The notes beneath the pieces were generated by a model. It worked only from the letters and a program-made list of their open reading frames with translations, had not been told where the DNA came from and did not search any database. The translations under genes and the position numbers were made by a program. From the NCBI GenBank assembly GCA_034620365.1, contig JAQGEQ010000345.1:186001-250000 (forward strand): 64,000 bases of DNA, written 5' to 3'. Position 1 is the first letter of the stretch; the number at the start of each line of letters is the position of its first letter. The stretch is from Pegea sp. RAD2-039 (lineage: Eukaryota; Chordata; Thaliacea; Salpida; Salpidae). Shown piece after piece: positions 47,548 to 60,419 of the stretch.

Positions 47548-49887
47548 TCATTTACTTAATTGTTTATTTCTTTGTTTTTCGTTTAATTTCCGATGATATA
47601 ATTGCTGGCGAATAATTGCTGATGAATTTGACGTTTGATTCAGTATACCACTATTTACTGTTTGTTGAATAGTTTGGTTTGATAGATGTAAGAGGTTTTG
47701 TTGAGGTGATTGTTGCTTGATGCAGTAAGCTCTATTAATTGAAGGTTTTTCTCTCCAAGAAGTTTTTGATTTTTGTTTTGATGTAAAAGTGGTGTTTTTG
47801 CTGAGAAAATCAGAAGATGGATTCTGATTGGTTGATGAAGTCACGCTCTGATGACGCCAACCTATAGAAGGAAGTCTTAATAAAGAATTCTTAAGAATCT
47901 TACTTACTTAAAGGTTTTTGTAACTCAGAGGCTTGAAAGACATTCGTTAAATTTCTAGCACTGGAACTCATCTTTATCTTTTCTTCTTCTTTTTTTCGTT
48001 GATCAGAACTCTTCACTTCAATTTTTTTGGGTTTTTCAGATCCTTTCTTTGGCTTGGGTTTCATCAAACTTGTCTCCTCAGCTAAAGAAGCAGATCTAGA
48101 AGCAACTGAGGTTTGTTTTCATTTCTGAAATTTGAAGGTTTTGAAAAGTTGATGAATGAATTTGTTTCAAAGTTTTTCTAAAAAACACTTTTAACAAAAA
48201 TTAAATTTAAACTTTTATCTTTTACAAATAAATAATTTAAGTTTTAAATCTTTAAAAGTTTGTTAAAAACCATTAATTTTAAAGAAACTTTTTTAGAAGA
48301 ACAAACTTCAAAGATAAAGAAAGATTTTTGGATCTGTTTAGATGAGAAGAGAAAGTGAACTTTTCAAGTTTCTTCTGAAAGTTTGAAGTAAATCGAAGTT
48401 TGTGTTTCAAAACCACTTGACAAGGATTCTTCTGTAAATATCAACTCAATTACCATCAGAATTATCAATTTATTAGTCACTAATAATTCCAACAAACATT
48501 TTCTAAATCAATTTTAATCTCACTTTAATTATTTCATTTGTTTCAAGAATTATCAAAAATATTGAAATTAGAAAACTACATCAGCCTTTGATTAAAGTTT
48601 TTTTAAATAATTCCTAACAAGTATTTATATAATTTCTATTATAATTAGGAATTGATCAATTAATTTATAAAAAATTATTATATAAACTGATATATCTAAT
48701 ATCTATTTAACTACTAAACCAATCAATTATTTAAAAAAAAGGTTTTATATAAAACAATAATGTCATTAAACCGGTTTACAGTTAATAATTCATAATTTAT
48801 TAATCAAAATATGATAATATTGAAAAATTTATGTTAATTATGACATTTTTTACTTACTTTACTTGATTTGTTTTGATTCAGTTTTCTAAGCAATGGAATA
48901 AAGAAAGACAAATGCTTCGAAAGTCTGAAGATAAAAAAGAAAATAAGATTCTGTATTTCTAAAGTACCAGATTAAAACTAAAGTTCAATTTATATGATTA
49001 GTAACTTAAATTTCAAATTTTATAAATCATAAACTTTAATGATAAGTAGAAATATATTTAATTCAATGTAGAAAACTTTCTTCTTCTTTTTTTAACAATT
49101 AAAAATTTAAACAAACTTTTGTTCAAAAACTTTTAAAGATTTATTTTCAGATGCAACAATTCCAGCAATAAATTTCTTCTTTAAAATCTCTCTTTCTGTT
49201 AAAGAAGATATTTTTTAAGGCTAACGACTATTACTTTATAATTATCATTCAAAGGATTAATATAAGAAGTTACTTAATTAATATATATTTATATGAGTTA
49301 TGATAGAATAATTAAATACTTTTAGAAAAACTATACTAAAAAATTATTAGATAACAAAATCTGGATATAATTTGTTTTAAATAAAATAAAATTATAAGTT
49401 TAATATAGAAGAAATATTCTAATAATGCTTCTTAACAAGAATTATTTCAAGTAAAAATAATAATTAATTCTGACTTGAATGTGTTTGAATTGAAGAACGG
49501 AATTTACCAAAAGCTGAATTTTTTATATCTTTTAGTTTAATTTTACTGTTTGTTCCATATATTTGCTGTTGAAAAAAAGAAAATTTTAGTCATAAATAGA
49601 GAAACATATTTCTTTATATATAAAATAAATTTCCTGATAAAATTTTTATATAAGAATAAGACAAAGAATTTAAAATCTGCGATATTCTTTTTATTTAAAA
49701 TTAATGAACTTTATCAATAAATTTAATAAAAACAAGATTTTAGTATTAAACAAATTAGCTTTTTAATAAACTTTATGATTATATTTATTTTAGAAAATTA
49801 AGAAATAAGATGTTTAATTATATAAAAACTTAGATAAGAAAAATCACTTTTAAATCATTCTACCTGAACTCCATTTTTCTTATTCAT
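47548..49887 (-). CDS. Probable basic low-complexity protein, four exons, unrecognised
   Basis: Two exons are well supported: 48105-47908 and 47861-47548, joined in phase 1, reading EETSLMKPKPKKGSEKPKK, EVKSSDQRKKEEEKIKMSSS, QASELQKPLSWRHQSVTSS and a Gln/Asn/Ser-rich tail ending RKLNEKQRNKQLSK. Two upstream exons are likely but weaker: 49887-49864 (MNKKNGVQ, the only ATG start found) and 49565-49508 (QIYGTNSKIKLKDIKNSAF), which join the third in frame. The acceptor chosen for the third exon (CTCAG at 48110-48106) lacks a good pyrimidine tract; the alternative at 48095 breaks this frame. Total 197 residues in this model. Lys-rich and probably disordered. Family unknown. Confidence 0.5.
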
Positions 49888-50690
49888 AATACAAAAAGGA
49901 ACAAATTCATTTTCTTTGTTTTTTTATCAATTGACAAAAAATAATTTTTCTATATTTTCTTAAAAAAGATAAATAAAACAATATAAATGAAAGTAATAAA
50001 TAAAATTTTTTAATTATTAATTCAATTACTGCAAGTATAAGAAATATTTAAAAAACTGGCAATAAATTTGTTAAAAATATTTTTAAAGTCTTGTACAATT
50101 ATCATAAACTAGTTTTGTAAATAAAAATTAAAAGAATTATTTACGAAAGTATTAAGTTCATGTTTAAATTTCATAACAAAGAATTTATTTTTTGAAGTTG
50201 CAATTTTGTTTGGTTAAGAATTTAACTTTTCAAGATAAACAATTGCTACGCCCCATAACTTAATGTATGTAGCATCCACTATAGTTGCAAGCATGCACTA
50301 ACGTTTCTATGGGAACAATTTTGGCGTTTTCAGTGTAGGGAAGTAAATTGAAATCTTTAAAATTATGCTTTGGTAAAAAATGGTGTTAGTAAAATATGGG
50401 TTTTAAAAAATACTAGTTTTATCTGCTATGGTCTAACTCTTACGCTATAGAAAACAATTTAAAAAATCTTAATATTAATATAAAAATTAAAAACTTTTTC
50501 TACAGCTTTTATACTTTATTCTATTTTAATAAGATTTTCGGGTTATAGGTTATATTCTATTGAATAAGACTAATAAGCTACAATAAAGTTGTTTTTACTA
50601 AGTTATTACTTGTAATAAAAAATTCTATTCAGATAGGAAATCGATTTAAGCTTGCTTGGTTTTGTTACACTAAAAATTCTTGGTAAACAA
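49888..50690. other. Intergenic region left of the retrotransposon
   Basis: AT-rich with a GC-richer patch near 50250-50340 that could be the old 5' end or flank of the adjoining element. No gene. Confidence 0.4.
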
Positions 50691-52495
50691 TTTCGGTTGA
50701 CGTTCCTACCTATGAAAGTGAAAACTACGCTGGACTCGAGTAGAAGTAGCAAGAACTACACTCTAGATGAGATGCAATTGCCTATCGTGCAACAAAATTT
50801 TCTCCCGTGAAAATTCGGCAAAGAATTGTAATAAATGTCTTTCCTGTTTTAATCTCGCATGTAGTGATGTGAACGAAAAAAATTAGGAAATATTTGGTAT
50901 GATAACCAACCAGATGAAATAAATGGGGTTTAAATGGTTCTATATTAAATGTAATTCAAACCTGTTATCCAACGTCAGCCAATCTATATTCGCTAAATTG
51001 ATCAAATTTAAATCTGAAATTGGCAACGATGTTGTCAAAATTAACAAGAAAATTTCTAGTTTGTATAAATTAATGGACGAACTGAATGCCTCTACAAAAA
51101 ACCAGCCACATGGGCCTCGGTAGTCGGTGATTTCGATTCCGACAAAAATGCTAAAATGCAGCTTCTCGCCAAGAAGGTTACCGACACGCACAAAAAACTT
51201 ACTCTGGACCGTGAGGACAGAGAAAACAATGTCATCATCTTTAATGTCACTGAGACTGATACAGATTATGACAGTAAGTTTTTTTAATCATATGTGCTCT
51301 AAAGGACTTGATTTCGTAGACGTTCCAAAGGTATCAATGACTAGACTTGGAGCAAAAAGCTCAGATCATCAAAAACCGTTGAAAGTGTCCTTTCAGGAAA
51401 ATTGGAACAAACGCAAGTTTCTTGCCAAGCTATATAAGCTAAAGCTTGACAAAAATTTCGAGCGCATTAGAATAGTACATGATATGTGTGAAGATGATCG
51501 CTTAGAAAATAAGCGTTTTCTAAAAGAAGCGTATAACCGAAATCAGAAGGAACAACCACTGATTTCAAATATAAAGTTCGAGGTCCACCATGGGCCTTGA
51601 GAATTGTCAATTTTTTTTCAAAAAACAGAAGTAGCAAATAACCACTGGACCCACATCTTCTTTTTTCACATTCTCTCCGCACACTTTTGTGAATACCATC
51701 CTTCCAGCCCAAGATATCAGTTCACAGAAGCCCATCATCAAATCTCACAAACATCCAAAAGGCAATTCTCCTATTACATTAGGTATGTTTGTAAACACGC
51801 GGTCAATTATCAACAAAAATTTTCGATTGAGAAATCTCTCTTTGTATTTATCACTGAAACTTAGTTGAAGACGTTGTATTCCTTCTAGTCGATGGTAATA
51901 ATTTTGTGTTTTACTTTTTTAAACATCGCTGGCACCCAAGATTTCCAGAATTCTGATCGATGCCATTAATTGTCTATAATTAAACACGTCTTAACTATTA
52001 TTTTTAAAGTTATCCACAGATTAGTTAACCTTTAAACCGATATTATTTTTCCATTAGTCCTTCCCTCAAGTTATACCAACTCAGACGACACACATTACAT
52101 CTTAATAAGCCCATATCATTTGCTAATTTTTTCTCAAACCGTACAATTAGTACATGGAACCAGTTGCCATCAGACATTGTCATGTCAGAATCACTCACGT
52201 TGTTCAAGCAGAAGTTGAACTGTTATAATATTGCCACAATTGTCATTTCTAAACGGTGATTTTTTTCACTTTTTATATTATTGGATTTATATATAATTCA
52301 CTCTTATATTGTAGGAAGACTACTGAATTATCACGTGTCTTATCTTTTTCTTTTTATGTTTGTATTCTAGTTATATATAGTTATATGTAGTAAGTATATA
52401 TAATGTAATCTATGAGAATGTATGTTAGCGAGAGGTACTCTTTTCAGGCACCTTTCACGTTTATTGTAATAAAAAATACCTTTTATTAAAATGTT
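50691..52495 (+). mobile_element. Internally deleted CR1/L2-type non-LTR retrotransposon
   Basis: ORF1 starts at 50767 with a zinc-knuckle (MRCNCLSCNKIFSREN, then NCNKCLSCFNLACSDV: C-x-C-x2-C ... C-x2-C-x2-C-x4-C), as in the PHD-like N-termini of CR1-group ORF1 proteins. After two stops the same frame runs on (KFKSEIGNDVVKINKKISSL), then shifts by one base near 51090 into KKVTDTHKKLTLDREDRENN, VIIFNVTETDTDYDSKFF and RLENKRFLKEAYNRNQKE, ending at 51598. The first residues of ORF2 (NTRSIINK) appear near 51790. Then most of ORF2 is missing and the sequence resumes at its C-terminus (QLRRHTLHLNKPISFANFF, SNRTISTWNQLPSDIVMSES) near 52070-52240, followed by the family 3' UTR and an A-rich tail. It is inactive. 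Confidence 0.8.
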
Positions 52496-53082
52496 GCACC
52501 CAAAACCAAATGAAAATTTTGTTTTTAACTTATTTAAAAAAAATAAAGTTAGTTAAACGCAGCTTAACGTATTAGGAATAAATTTATATCATTTAAATTC
52601 GGTTAAATTAAGTAATCAAGTAGTTTTACTAACTAAATAAAATTACAATTTTTTTTTCATCAATCTTTAATTGTAGTTTCTCTAGACTGAAAAAAAAAAC
52701 TCTTTAAAGAATCGTTTAATGAAAAGGATTTATAAAAATCCAGTTTCACTTTCAGTTGACTTTCAAGCTTTTCTTTATTTTTTATTAGCAAAAAAGGTTG
52801 TTTCGAATCATTACAAACTTATAAAAATTCAATCAAATTGCGATGCATCAGTTGCAAATATATGTCTAACATATATAACCAAACATAAAATGATTTATTT
52901 TGATTTTTTGTATTTAGAAAATAAGATAACGTCTAATAATTTCAAAAAAAAAACAGCATTCTGTAGTATTATAACTTATTCAAAGTTTTGTAAAATATAC
53001 TTTGAGAAATGTAAATTTTGAGTCAATATCAAAGCTTTGCCTAAAGTATTCATAAAAATGTGAATTGTAATAAATAAATTAA
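52496..53082. other. AT-rich spacer
   Basis: The plus-strand open frame 52719-53021 (100 codons) has no motif and AT-driven composition, so I do not call it. This is the 3' flank of the tetraspan gene. Confidence 0.45.
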
Positions 53083-55305
53083 TCATTCATGATACTGAGG
53101 AGGCGGAATTGATGGAATAGATAAAGGTCTTCCAGGGTACGGTGGTGGAGGATCACTGTCAGATCTTTCCAATAGAGTAGGGACAAGTTGAGGTAGACCT
53201 AAAACGTAAATGTCCATTTTAGCTATAAAAGTCAATCTTTCAATCCGCTGACTTACCACTAAATCTATTACTTGCGTTAAAATACATCAACTCTGTCGAC
53301 TAAAAAGAAATATTTCTGTTTGAAAAGTGATTTAAATATTTAGCTTCTTACCTGGTTACCAGAGCAACAACCACACTCAGGTAATAAGAAACAGCAGTAT
53401 GTAGTAGAAATGATTGATAATAACAGAGAAGAAAAAGCCGTCAGACAAGCACCTCCTGTTAGTAACTTATATGCAATATAATTCTGAAATTTCATATTGA
53501 AATATGTTAATTTAAGCAATAAAAGACTTAATTGTATAAAAAAAAACGTGTATAAATAAAAGATGTTTAAATTTATTGAAAAAATTTACCTAGAAGCTTT
53601 TAGTAAAAGTACCGTTATAAATAGATGTAATTTACTTTAAATAGTAACTGTAATTACATCAACATATTATGCAAGAAACTATTCAGTTGACATTTAGATA
53701 TATATTAAAATTTGCTATCAATATATAGATAATTTGGTTGAAATTATTGATTTTTAAATTAACAAATAGTTTTGCTGAAAAGTCACGTGTGCGATCTATT
53801 GTTTAGTCGTCTATTAGTAACTATAAACAATGTGCTTATATCGGAAGATATAGATGAATAATGAATGTTAACAACTTTGTATAGAAATATAAATACACAA
53901 AAATTTAAAAATAATATACATTGATTTGAAAAAACTATCCAAATTTTTCAGTTTTATTCAAATTTTAAAAAGTAATAAAAATTATTTATCAGCACAGATG
54001 GTATTCAAAAATCGTGAGAAATTATTTAGTATTTCTTTAAAATTTTAACCTTAAATTTCATTTTATGCTTCTAACTAAAGCTGATGATATTAATGATTTC
54101 TTTGCTATCATAAAATTGACTTAGAAATCGTAAAATGACAATCATATGCAATAAAAACTGATGATAAGTAATAGCTTAGTAATGATGACATCAAAAATTA
54201 CTTAAGCGTCAAAATTATTATTTCATTATCAGTTTTCCATTAATATTAATGAATAACTAAATAGTAATATTTGAAATTAACTCATAAATAAAACAGTACT
54301 TACATGACCGTAATACACAACGGTGAAGAAACCTTCTATGATAAACAATGAAAAAGATACAATCGCACAGAACATGGATATCACTAAACAGTTTCGAACC
54401 TTATTTAAATTCAAGTCAAAAAAATAAGGAATTTTCTGCAAACTTTTTTCAATTTACTTTTCTGAAGGTGAAACACCCTGAAGTTGGCAGGTCTATCGCT
54501 CTACTCGTCATGATGATCTGTAAATCCGGAATCGGGTTTCAATATGCGTCAAAAGTCGATACAATTAGTTTGTATAGAAGAGTTGACGTCATTATTAAAT
54601 CGCGATAAGTGACGTGATACTTTGGGTTACTACAGAAACGTTATGAATGAAGCAGAATAACAACATTCATAAGGAAGTAAATTTCAAAAAAAGGAAAAGG
54701 ACATTTTAGTTCATTTACTATATCAACTTCTAACAGTTTAACTAAGAAGCAAATCTTCAGTAAACCAATTTGAAAGATTAATTAATTTTCTTACAACAGA
54801 TACTTACAACAAACGGACCCCAGATTTGCTCTCCAATTAATGGGACATAAAGTCTGCTGTTGTGAGCATTGTTCAGAATTGCAAAAGTAGCTATACCCAG
54901 TGTGAAAGCGAAACATTCCATATAAGCTATTGCTTTCTAGAATTGAATAAATTTAGTCAAATCAAAAGAACAAAGCTCGTTATTGTGTCTCTTAAATTAA
55001 AAACAGACTAAGCAATAATTATGCTATTGTATTATAAGCTAAAAATATAGAACAGTTATTGTTAGAACTAGTAACAAAGTTTATCAGTAAAACGGTCACT
55101 TAATAGTCTAAAAACATAATAAAAATTACTTCATAGGTTAGTAATTAAAAAAGTAAATAGCTCAAGAAAGTTTTTGATAAAAAATTTAAAAATGAATTGT
55201 TGATTTAAACAAAGAAATAAACTAATTTTGTATTTAGAGGTTTATAACTTTGGTACCAACCCCAATATTCTGAATCATTCTTCGCTTATTTTCAAGTCTC
55301 TCCAT
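53083..55305 (-). CDS. Small multi-pass membrane protein (MS4A/tetraspan-like) with PPxY tail
   Basis: Six coding exons (55305-55261, 54936-54808, 54399-54304, 53483-53352, 53299-53257, 53198-53083) encode 186 residues. Hydrophobic segments lie at about 20-36, 55-85 (long enough for two passes or one plus a loop) and 101-125. A motif LIGEQIWGPFVV before the second segment resembles the PIWG motif of MS4A/CD20-like proteins. The segment after the last helix is Cys-rich (PECGCCSGNQ). The cytoplasmic tail is Pro-rich and has PPPPY (165-169), a PPxY ligand for WW-domain proteins such as Nedd4-type ubiquitin ligases. The donor of exon 1 is GTTGGT, a weak form. The splice acceptor just before the ATG suggests a non-coding upstream exon. 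Membrane-organising role by analogy only. Confidence 0.78.
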
Positions 55306-57285
55306 TTGGCTTCTAGTTAAATGAGATAAAAAGTTTATCCTGACTAAATCAAAATACTTGATCTAAATTACTCAAAATAAACCTCTAACTTATAAAAAAG
55401 TTCTTATTAAACAGCTAACATTCTGTAGAAATAATTAAACAATTTTTTTAATCTGATAAAGTTTGTTTTATAACACAGATACAAACTCACATAATAAAAT
55501 AGCTCCAATGCATTTCCATTGTCTTTGTTTTGCTTTAGTAAATAGACTATAGTTGATTAAAATCAAATAATTGATGTTGAACAAAACTTTAAAATATTTG
55601 ATCTCAGTCTTGATAAGCATTCATGTGGGCTGTTTTCTCTAACTAATTTACAAACAAACTAAATTCTCTTTCTGACAAATATCTTTGACGTTGAAGTCAA
55701 TTTCTCAAATGCAACTAAAGAGAAACTACCTTTATTATTCTATGCAATAAATACAAAAGTGCGTGAGTTATAACTTCAACGATTATTCATACAATTTTAA
55801 TACAATTTGTATCAAACTTTTTAAAATAACATAATTAAAAATAAAAATTATTTGTGTAGAAATAAACAAACGAGTTTTAAATTAAATGAAATAAGCAAAA
55901 TTTTTAACAAATAACTTGCCTCTTTAAAACTTAATAATCTTTAATAATAATATAATTATAGTATAATAATAATACATTCATTTAAGAAAATTTCTATAAA
56001 ATTAAAACTTCTATAAGCTCGAAGTAAAATGAAGAAATCAAATTTAAAAACATGATTATAAGGCTTTTAAAAATGTTGAAATGATGATTAAACACTATAT
56101 TAAGTTAGATCATACAAATATTGTAAATTTTAAAATCACCATAACTAAGTATATTGCGATGACAAGTTCATTAGCAGCACGATATACTAGCCTTCTTCCG
56201 GTATTCATATTCACGTCATAATTTTGTTGCTTTTGAAAAGACTAACAGTGAGTTTTAAAAGTACAATCTAAAAGTTTACTAAAGTTTGATTACTTGAAAA
56301 TAATCATTAAATAATAAGTAAACTATAAACTGTACGATATATGCTTTTAAAATTTCGATCAAGAGGCGTTTTATTTATACCCACATTTTCATCACTTTAT
56401 AAGTTTCAAAGTCACGTATATACTTCGTGACTTAACTCGCTTATTACAATAATATTTAATATTATTTATATCTGCAGTTAGAACACTCAAAATCAGGCCT
56501 AATATATTTCATATACTGTCTTTTAAACTTTACCAGAACAAAATTAGACTTTCTACAGCTTGTAACTACATTTTGTAAAAGAACAAGAAAAAACTTCTAA
56601 TAAATAAAATTAAAAAAAATCTTAGATTTTAAACATCAACCAGTTTTTAGGGTAGCTTACAAAGTTCATACAGTTCAATAACTTTACTATAAAATACTTT
56701 TAAAAGACAAAGTCTTCCTTTGTCAGGATCAAAACTTTTCAGTAAGATAAGTAAGACTTGACTTTTTTGGCTTATGAGTTTTACAGAAACATTTTATTGA
56801 AATATAAATATGATTTCAATGAAGCTCATAATTTTCCATATCAAACGTTTCGTTAGTTGTTTAATATCATCTAAAAAAACGTTTCAAATAAGAGCATTTG
56901 AATTAAGACTTGGATGGCAAAAATAAAATGAATTGAAATTAAAATTTAGTCTCATAAATATTTCCTTTCACACTACATAATGACAATACGATTGAAGCTA
57001 GTGGCTCAAAAACCTTTAGAAGTTTTTTTTAATATTTCTAAGTCGGTAAACCAAAAAGTAGATTTAAATCTTTCTACTTTTATAAAAACATAAAAAAATC
57101 TTATTTGAATAAACTTCACTTATTTCCATAATGATTTAAAACAAATAAAGAATCAAAAAAGCAATTGTATACAAAGAAACAAGATACAAGCATGATTTAT
57201 CTTAATTAATCTTAAATTACTGCTGGCAAGATTTCCATTTTAGTAATAAACGTAAGAAATTGGATACCTAACAGCATGCTTCCTT
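55306..57285. other. AT-rich upstream region of the tetraspan gene
   Basis: Probably contains its non-coding first exon. A short minus-strand frame at about 56206-56139 (MNTGRRLVYRAANELVIAIY) with a possible donor could be an alternative first exon, but I could not join it in frame to the next exon. Confidence 0.35.
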
Positions 57286-57835
57286 ATTTTTAAAATTATC
57301 CATAATTTAGTTGGCCTTCAGTTTGATGATTTCTTTTCTATTAGTCCTTCCCTCAAGTTATACCAACTCAGACGACACACATTACATCTTAATAAGTCTA
57401 TATCACCTGCTACATTAATCAGATTAATTTTTTTCTCAATCCGCACAATTAGTACATGGAACCAGCTGCCATCAGACATTGTCATGTCAGAATCACTCAC
57501 GTTGTTCAAGCAGAAGTTGAACTGTTATAATATTGCCAACATTTTCATTTCTAAACTGTGGAATTTTCCTTTTTTTTAATATTACTATAATTCTAGGTAA
57601 TTGTTCACTGTTATCTGCTGTGAGGACTACCGAAATACTAGTGAGAAAAGATTTATTTTAATTAGATAATAAATTTGATTTGTTAGGAGTTTTAAGTTTT
57701 TTGTCTTACGTCTTTTTTTCTATATTTCTTACTTAATAGATGTTATTTGTGAGAATGTGTGTCAGCGGGAGGTGCTCTCTTCTGGCACCCTCCTTCGCAT
57801 TTATTATAATAAATAAAATATTAATGTTTAAAATT
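57286..57835 (+). mobile_element. 3' fragment of the same non-LTR retrotransposon family
   Basis: Starts near 57286 and matches the element at 50.7 kb from the ORF2 C-terminus onward: TTAGTCCTTCCCTCAAGTTA at 57339-57358 and RTISTWNQLPSDIVMSES near 57443-57500, with a small insertion relative to the other copy. Ends with the shared 3' UTR (GAGAATGTGTGTCAGCGGGA at 57752-57771) and TATAATAAATAAAAT. A 5'-truncated insertion. Confidence 0.8.
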
Positions 57836-59243
57836 TCTATTTAGTCACAAACCAACAATTGCGGATAGCTTACTAGTACCTAAAATCTTATTTCAGTTTT
57901 GTTTTGTATGCCAGTGGTAAAAGGCTAGACGGATTTTTTTGTTTTTTGCAAATTATGTATGAAAGTTTCTCAAGATTATTTCTTAATCATAAATAAAGCC
58001 GTGAAAACTCAGGAAATATATAAGTTTCTTGAAAAGTTCTTTTAATGGAATAGAATCACAACTTCTCAGAAACAATTTTCAATTTAAAAAGAAGAAAGAA
58101 GCTGTTCCAGGAAGCGAGTCTGTTCCAAAGTAAAGAAATAACTTAAAGTCAAATTATGCATTTGAAAATATTTTTAAAGTGATCTGAAATATATTTTTAA
58201 AATATAAAATAATCAACGATTTGGAAACTATTCAAATAAAAGCGAAATGGAAGTACGATTCAGATTACAGGAATGAGTGTAGAGTAGAAATTCGATATTC
58301 AACAAGCTAATATTGGTGAGTTGTTACTTGAAGGTAAATTAGATGATAGCAACAACTGCTGATAGTATTTCGGTTGCTACTATCACTGATTAATCATTAA
58401 AACAATAATTACTTTTCATCATTAAGTAAAGAGCATGTAAATAAGGTTGTAGCAAACTGTGTAACAATTTTTTAAATGAAATGTTCTCAAGATGCTAGAT
58501 ATTCCATGGATTAAACTATTTACACTTGAAGAACATTTATCAAATCTTCAAGTATCCAAGCTGACATCAAGAAATGTTCAATTTACTTATAAGGCGAAGA
58601 AACACAACTGATCATCACTGGTTCGAGAACGAACTATACGCTTTTATGGATTATTTTTTTCTGTCCTTCTAATAGTAGAGGCAAAGTAGCTTTTAAATCT
58701 ACTGAAATTAATAAAATTTAAATTAGTACAGACTGTTTAAATTTTTGGAGCCATTTAAAGGACATATTGAACAGAAAATTAGTCCAGAATCTAACTTTGG
58801 CCTGTAAGAAGTACTCAATTCAGGTTTAATCTTCATCAATATAAGATTTGTTCATTACTACTTGTAATGTTTACTAATTTGTGAGAGTTGATGAGAATTA
58901 ATTTGCACCGATCTAATCACACATTTTTAAAGTCGTTTTTATTCGTTGTTAGCATGCAGTGGTAAGCTTTCCTAAAAATGATAACAAGTCACTTTTCAAA
59001 TGAAAATCATTGAACAAAATGTCAATACAAATCTTAGTACCGAAAATAAATCAACAGCCGCTTTATTTGAAGACATCACAATTTATTAATATTTAACTAA
59101 CAATAGAGGCACACAGCTAAAAATTCAGAAAATTCACATTTGTAATCTCCCATAATAATTTATGGGGAAATATTTTCCGGGCTTCACATCAAACGAAATT
59201 ATTAAAATCTTCTAAACAGGGACACTGGTAATCAATTAAAGGT
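57836..59243. other. AT-rich spacer
   Basis: No gene recognised. It is the 3' flank of the LRR1-like gene. Confidence 0.45.
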
Positions 59244-60419
59244 TCATTCTAGATTTAGCTGGCTTATTTCTCGTTGATAACAGCGCTTTGAGCAACTTTT
59301 TATACAAATATTGAAAGTAGTTGGAATAAAGTTTTGAACTTCTATTTTTCTTAAGACTTCAACTGCAGGTGGTAATACTCTGTCTCCACAAAAGCATACG
59401 TCAGCTTTATGGTATTGCTTCAATATCACCAATATTAGAGGTATTTTGTTCTTCAAATGTGATATTTTCATCACCTTATTGAAAGTCATATTATAAAAAG
59501 ATGGTATGTCCTCAAACTTATTAATTTGATTATTAATATTTGGATCAAATGGATTTCCTCTCACGTGACACTTCAGATTCGGTATTCTCAAGATACTAGA
59601 AGGGAGAGAAGAGAGTTGGTTTCGAGTTAAACACATCTTCATCACTAATCTAAGTCTTCCAATATTTCCAGGAAGCTCACTAAGTTGGTTATTACAAACA
59701 GAAAGAAAAGTTAACTTTGTTAAGTTGCAAATATTCCTTGGAAGTTCTGTTAACAAGTTCCGGGAAAGATTTAAATAATCCAAGGTTAAAGTCAATCGAT
59801 TCTCCGAGCTAAAGATCATTTCTGGGATGTACTTGATTCGATTTCCTGTAAGTTCTAAAGTTTGAAGATTTGTAAAATAAACAATTTGTCGAGGGATTTC
59901 TTCCAAGTTTCTATTTTTTAAACTTAGAAAGGTAATATTATTGTAGTGGTGTGGTAGAATATCAACTGGAGGTAAATGAAGGTATCGCTCCGAAAAAATT
60001 GAAAGAGGCGTTTCTAATGAATCATGCATTTGTACCTTTGCTCTTAATTCAGGGTTTTTATAGAATATATGTAAGACACTGTCGTCAAATATGGAGGTAA
60101 AATTAGAGAAATCATTTGCTAGTGGTAAAACAATTCGAGCAGGAACAAAACAATATTCCCCTTCATCATCTTCCATAAAATAAAATTGATTATTACAATT
60201 TTTAAGAAGAAGATGTCCACTAAAGAGGTCTCCTCTATCAGTTCTTTCAACGACCAAAGCGCCAGCCAACACTTGGAAAATTTTTACACGCCAACTTATA
60301 TGATCTTCCTGCACTGTAGCAACCACCAATAGTCTTTCAGTGTCCGAAACGGTTAACAATAAGATCTTAGAACTCAATACATTTCCATTAGACATCCGCG
60401 TTTCTGTGTCTAAAATCAT
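59244..60419 (-). CDS. LRR1: LRR1-like leucine-rich repeat protein (CUL2 ligase receptor family)
   Basis: One uninterrupted exon of 391 codons. Residues about 1-150 form a diverged N-terminal domain. Residues about 165-290 are five or so leucine-rich repeats of the LxxLxLxxNxLxxLP type (TNLQTLELTGNRIKYIP, LDYLNLSRNLLTELP, LTFLSVCNNQLSELP). The C-terminal part, HLKNKIPLILVILKQYHKAD followed by VCFCGDRVLPPA and CIKSCSKRCY, matches the layout of LRR1 (PPIL5): a basic IP element, a CxCG pair and a final Cys pair. LRR1 is the substrate receptor of the CUL2 ubiquitin ligase that unloads the CMG helicase at replication termination in animals. The lack of introns contrasts with its neighbours and may reflect retrocopying. 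Start ATG at 60419; a second ATG 8 codons later is also possible. Confidence 0.8.
   Translation of the reverse strand: MILDTETRMSNGNVLSSKILLLTVSDTERLLVVATVQEDHISWRVKIFQVLAGALVVERTDRGDLFSGHLLLKNCNNQFYFMEDDEGEYCFVPARIVLPLANDFSNFTSIFDDSVLHIFYKNPELRAKVQMHDSLETPLSIFSERYLHLPPVDILPHHYNNITFLSLKNRNLEEIPRQIVYFTNLQTLELTGNRIKYIPEMIFSSENRLTLTLDYLNLSRNLLTELPRNICNLTKLTFLSVCNNQLSELPGNIGRLRLVMKMCLTRNQLSSLPSSILRIPNLKCHVRGNPFDPNINNQINKFEDIPSFYNMTFNKVMKISHLKNKIPLILVILKQYHKADVCFCGDRVLPPAVEVLRKIEVQNFIPTTFNICIKSCSKRCYQREISQLNLE

Noticed and set aside
48870..48937. Possible extra exon of the gene at 47.5-49.9 kb
   Set aside because: It has AG and GT flanks, but no phase lets it join the neighbouring exons without a stop.
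52719..53021. 100-codon plus-strand frame
   Set aside because: Lys/Ile/Phe/Tyr-rich as expected of AT-rich random sequence, with no motif.
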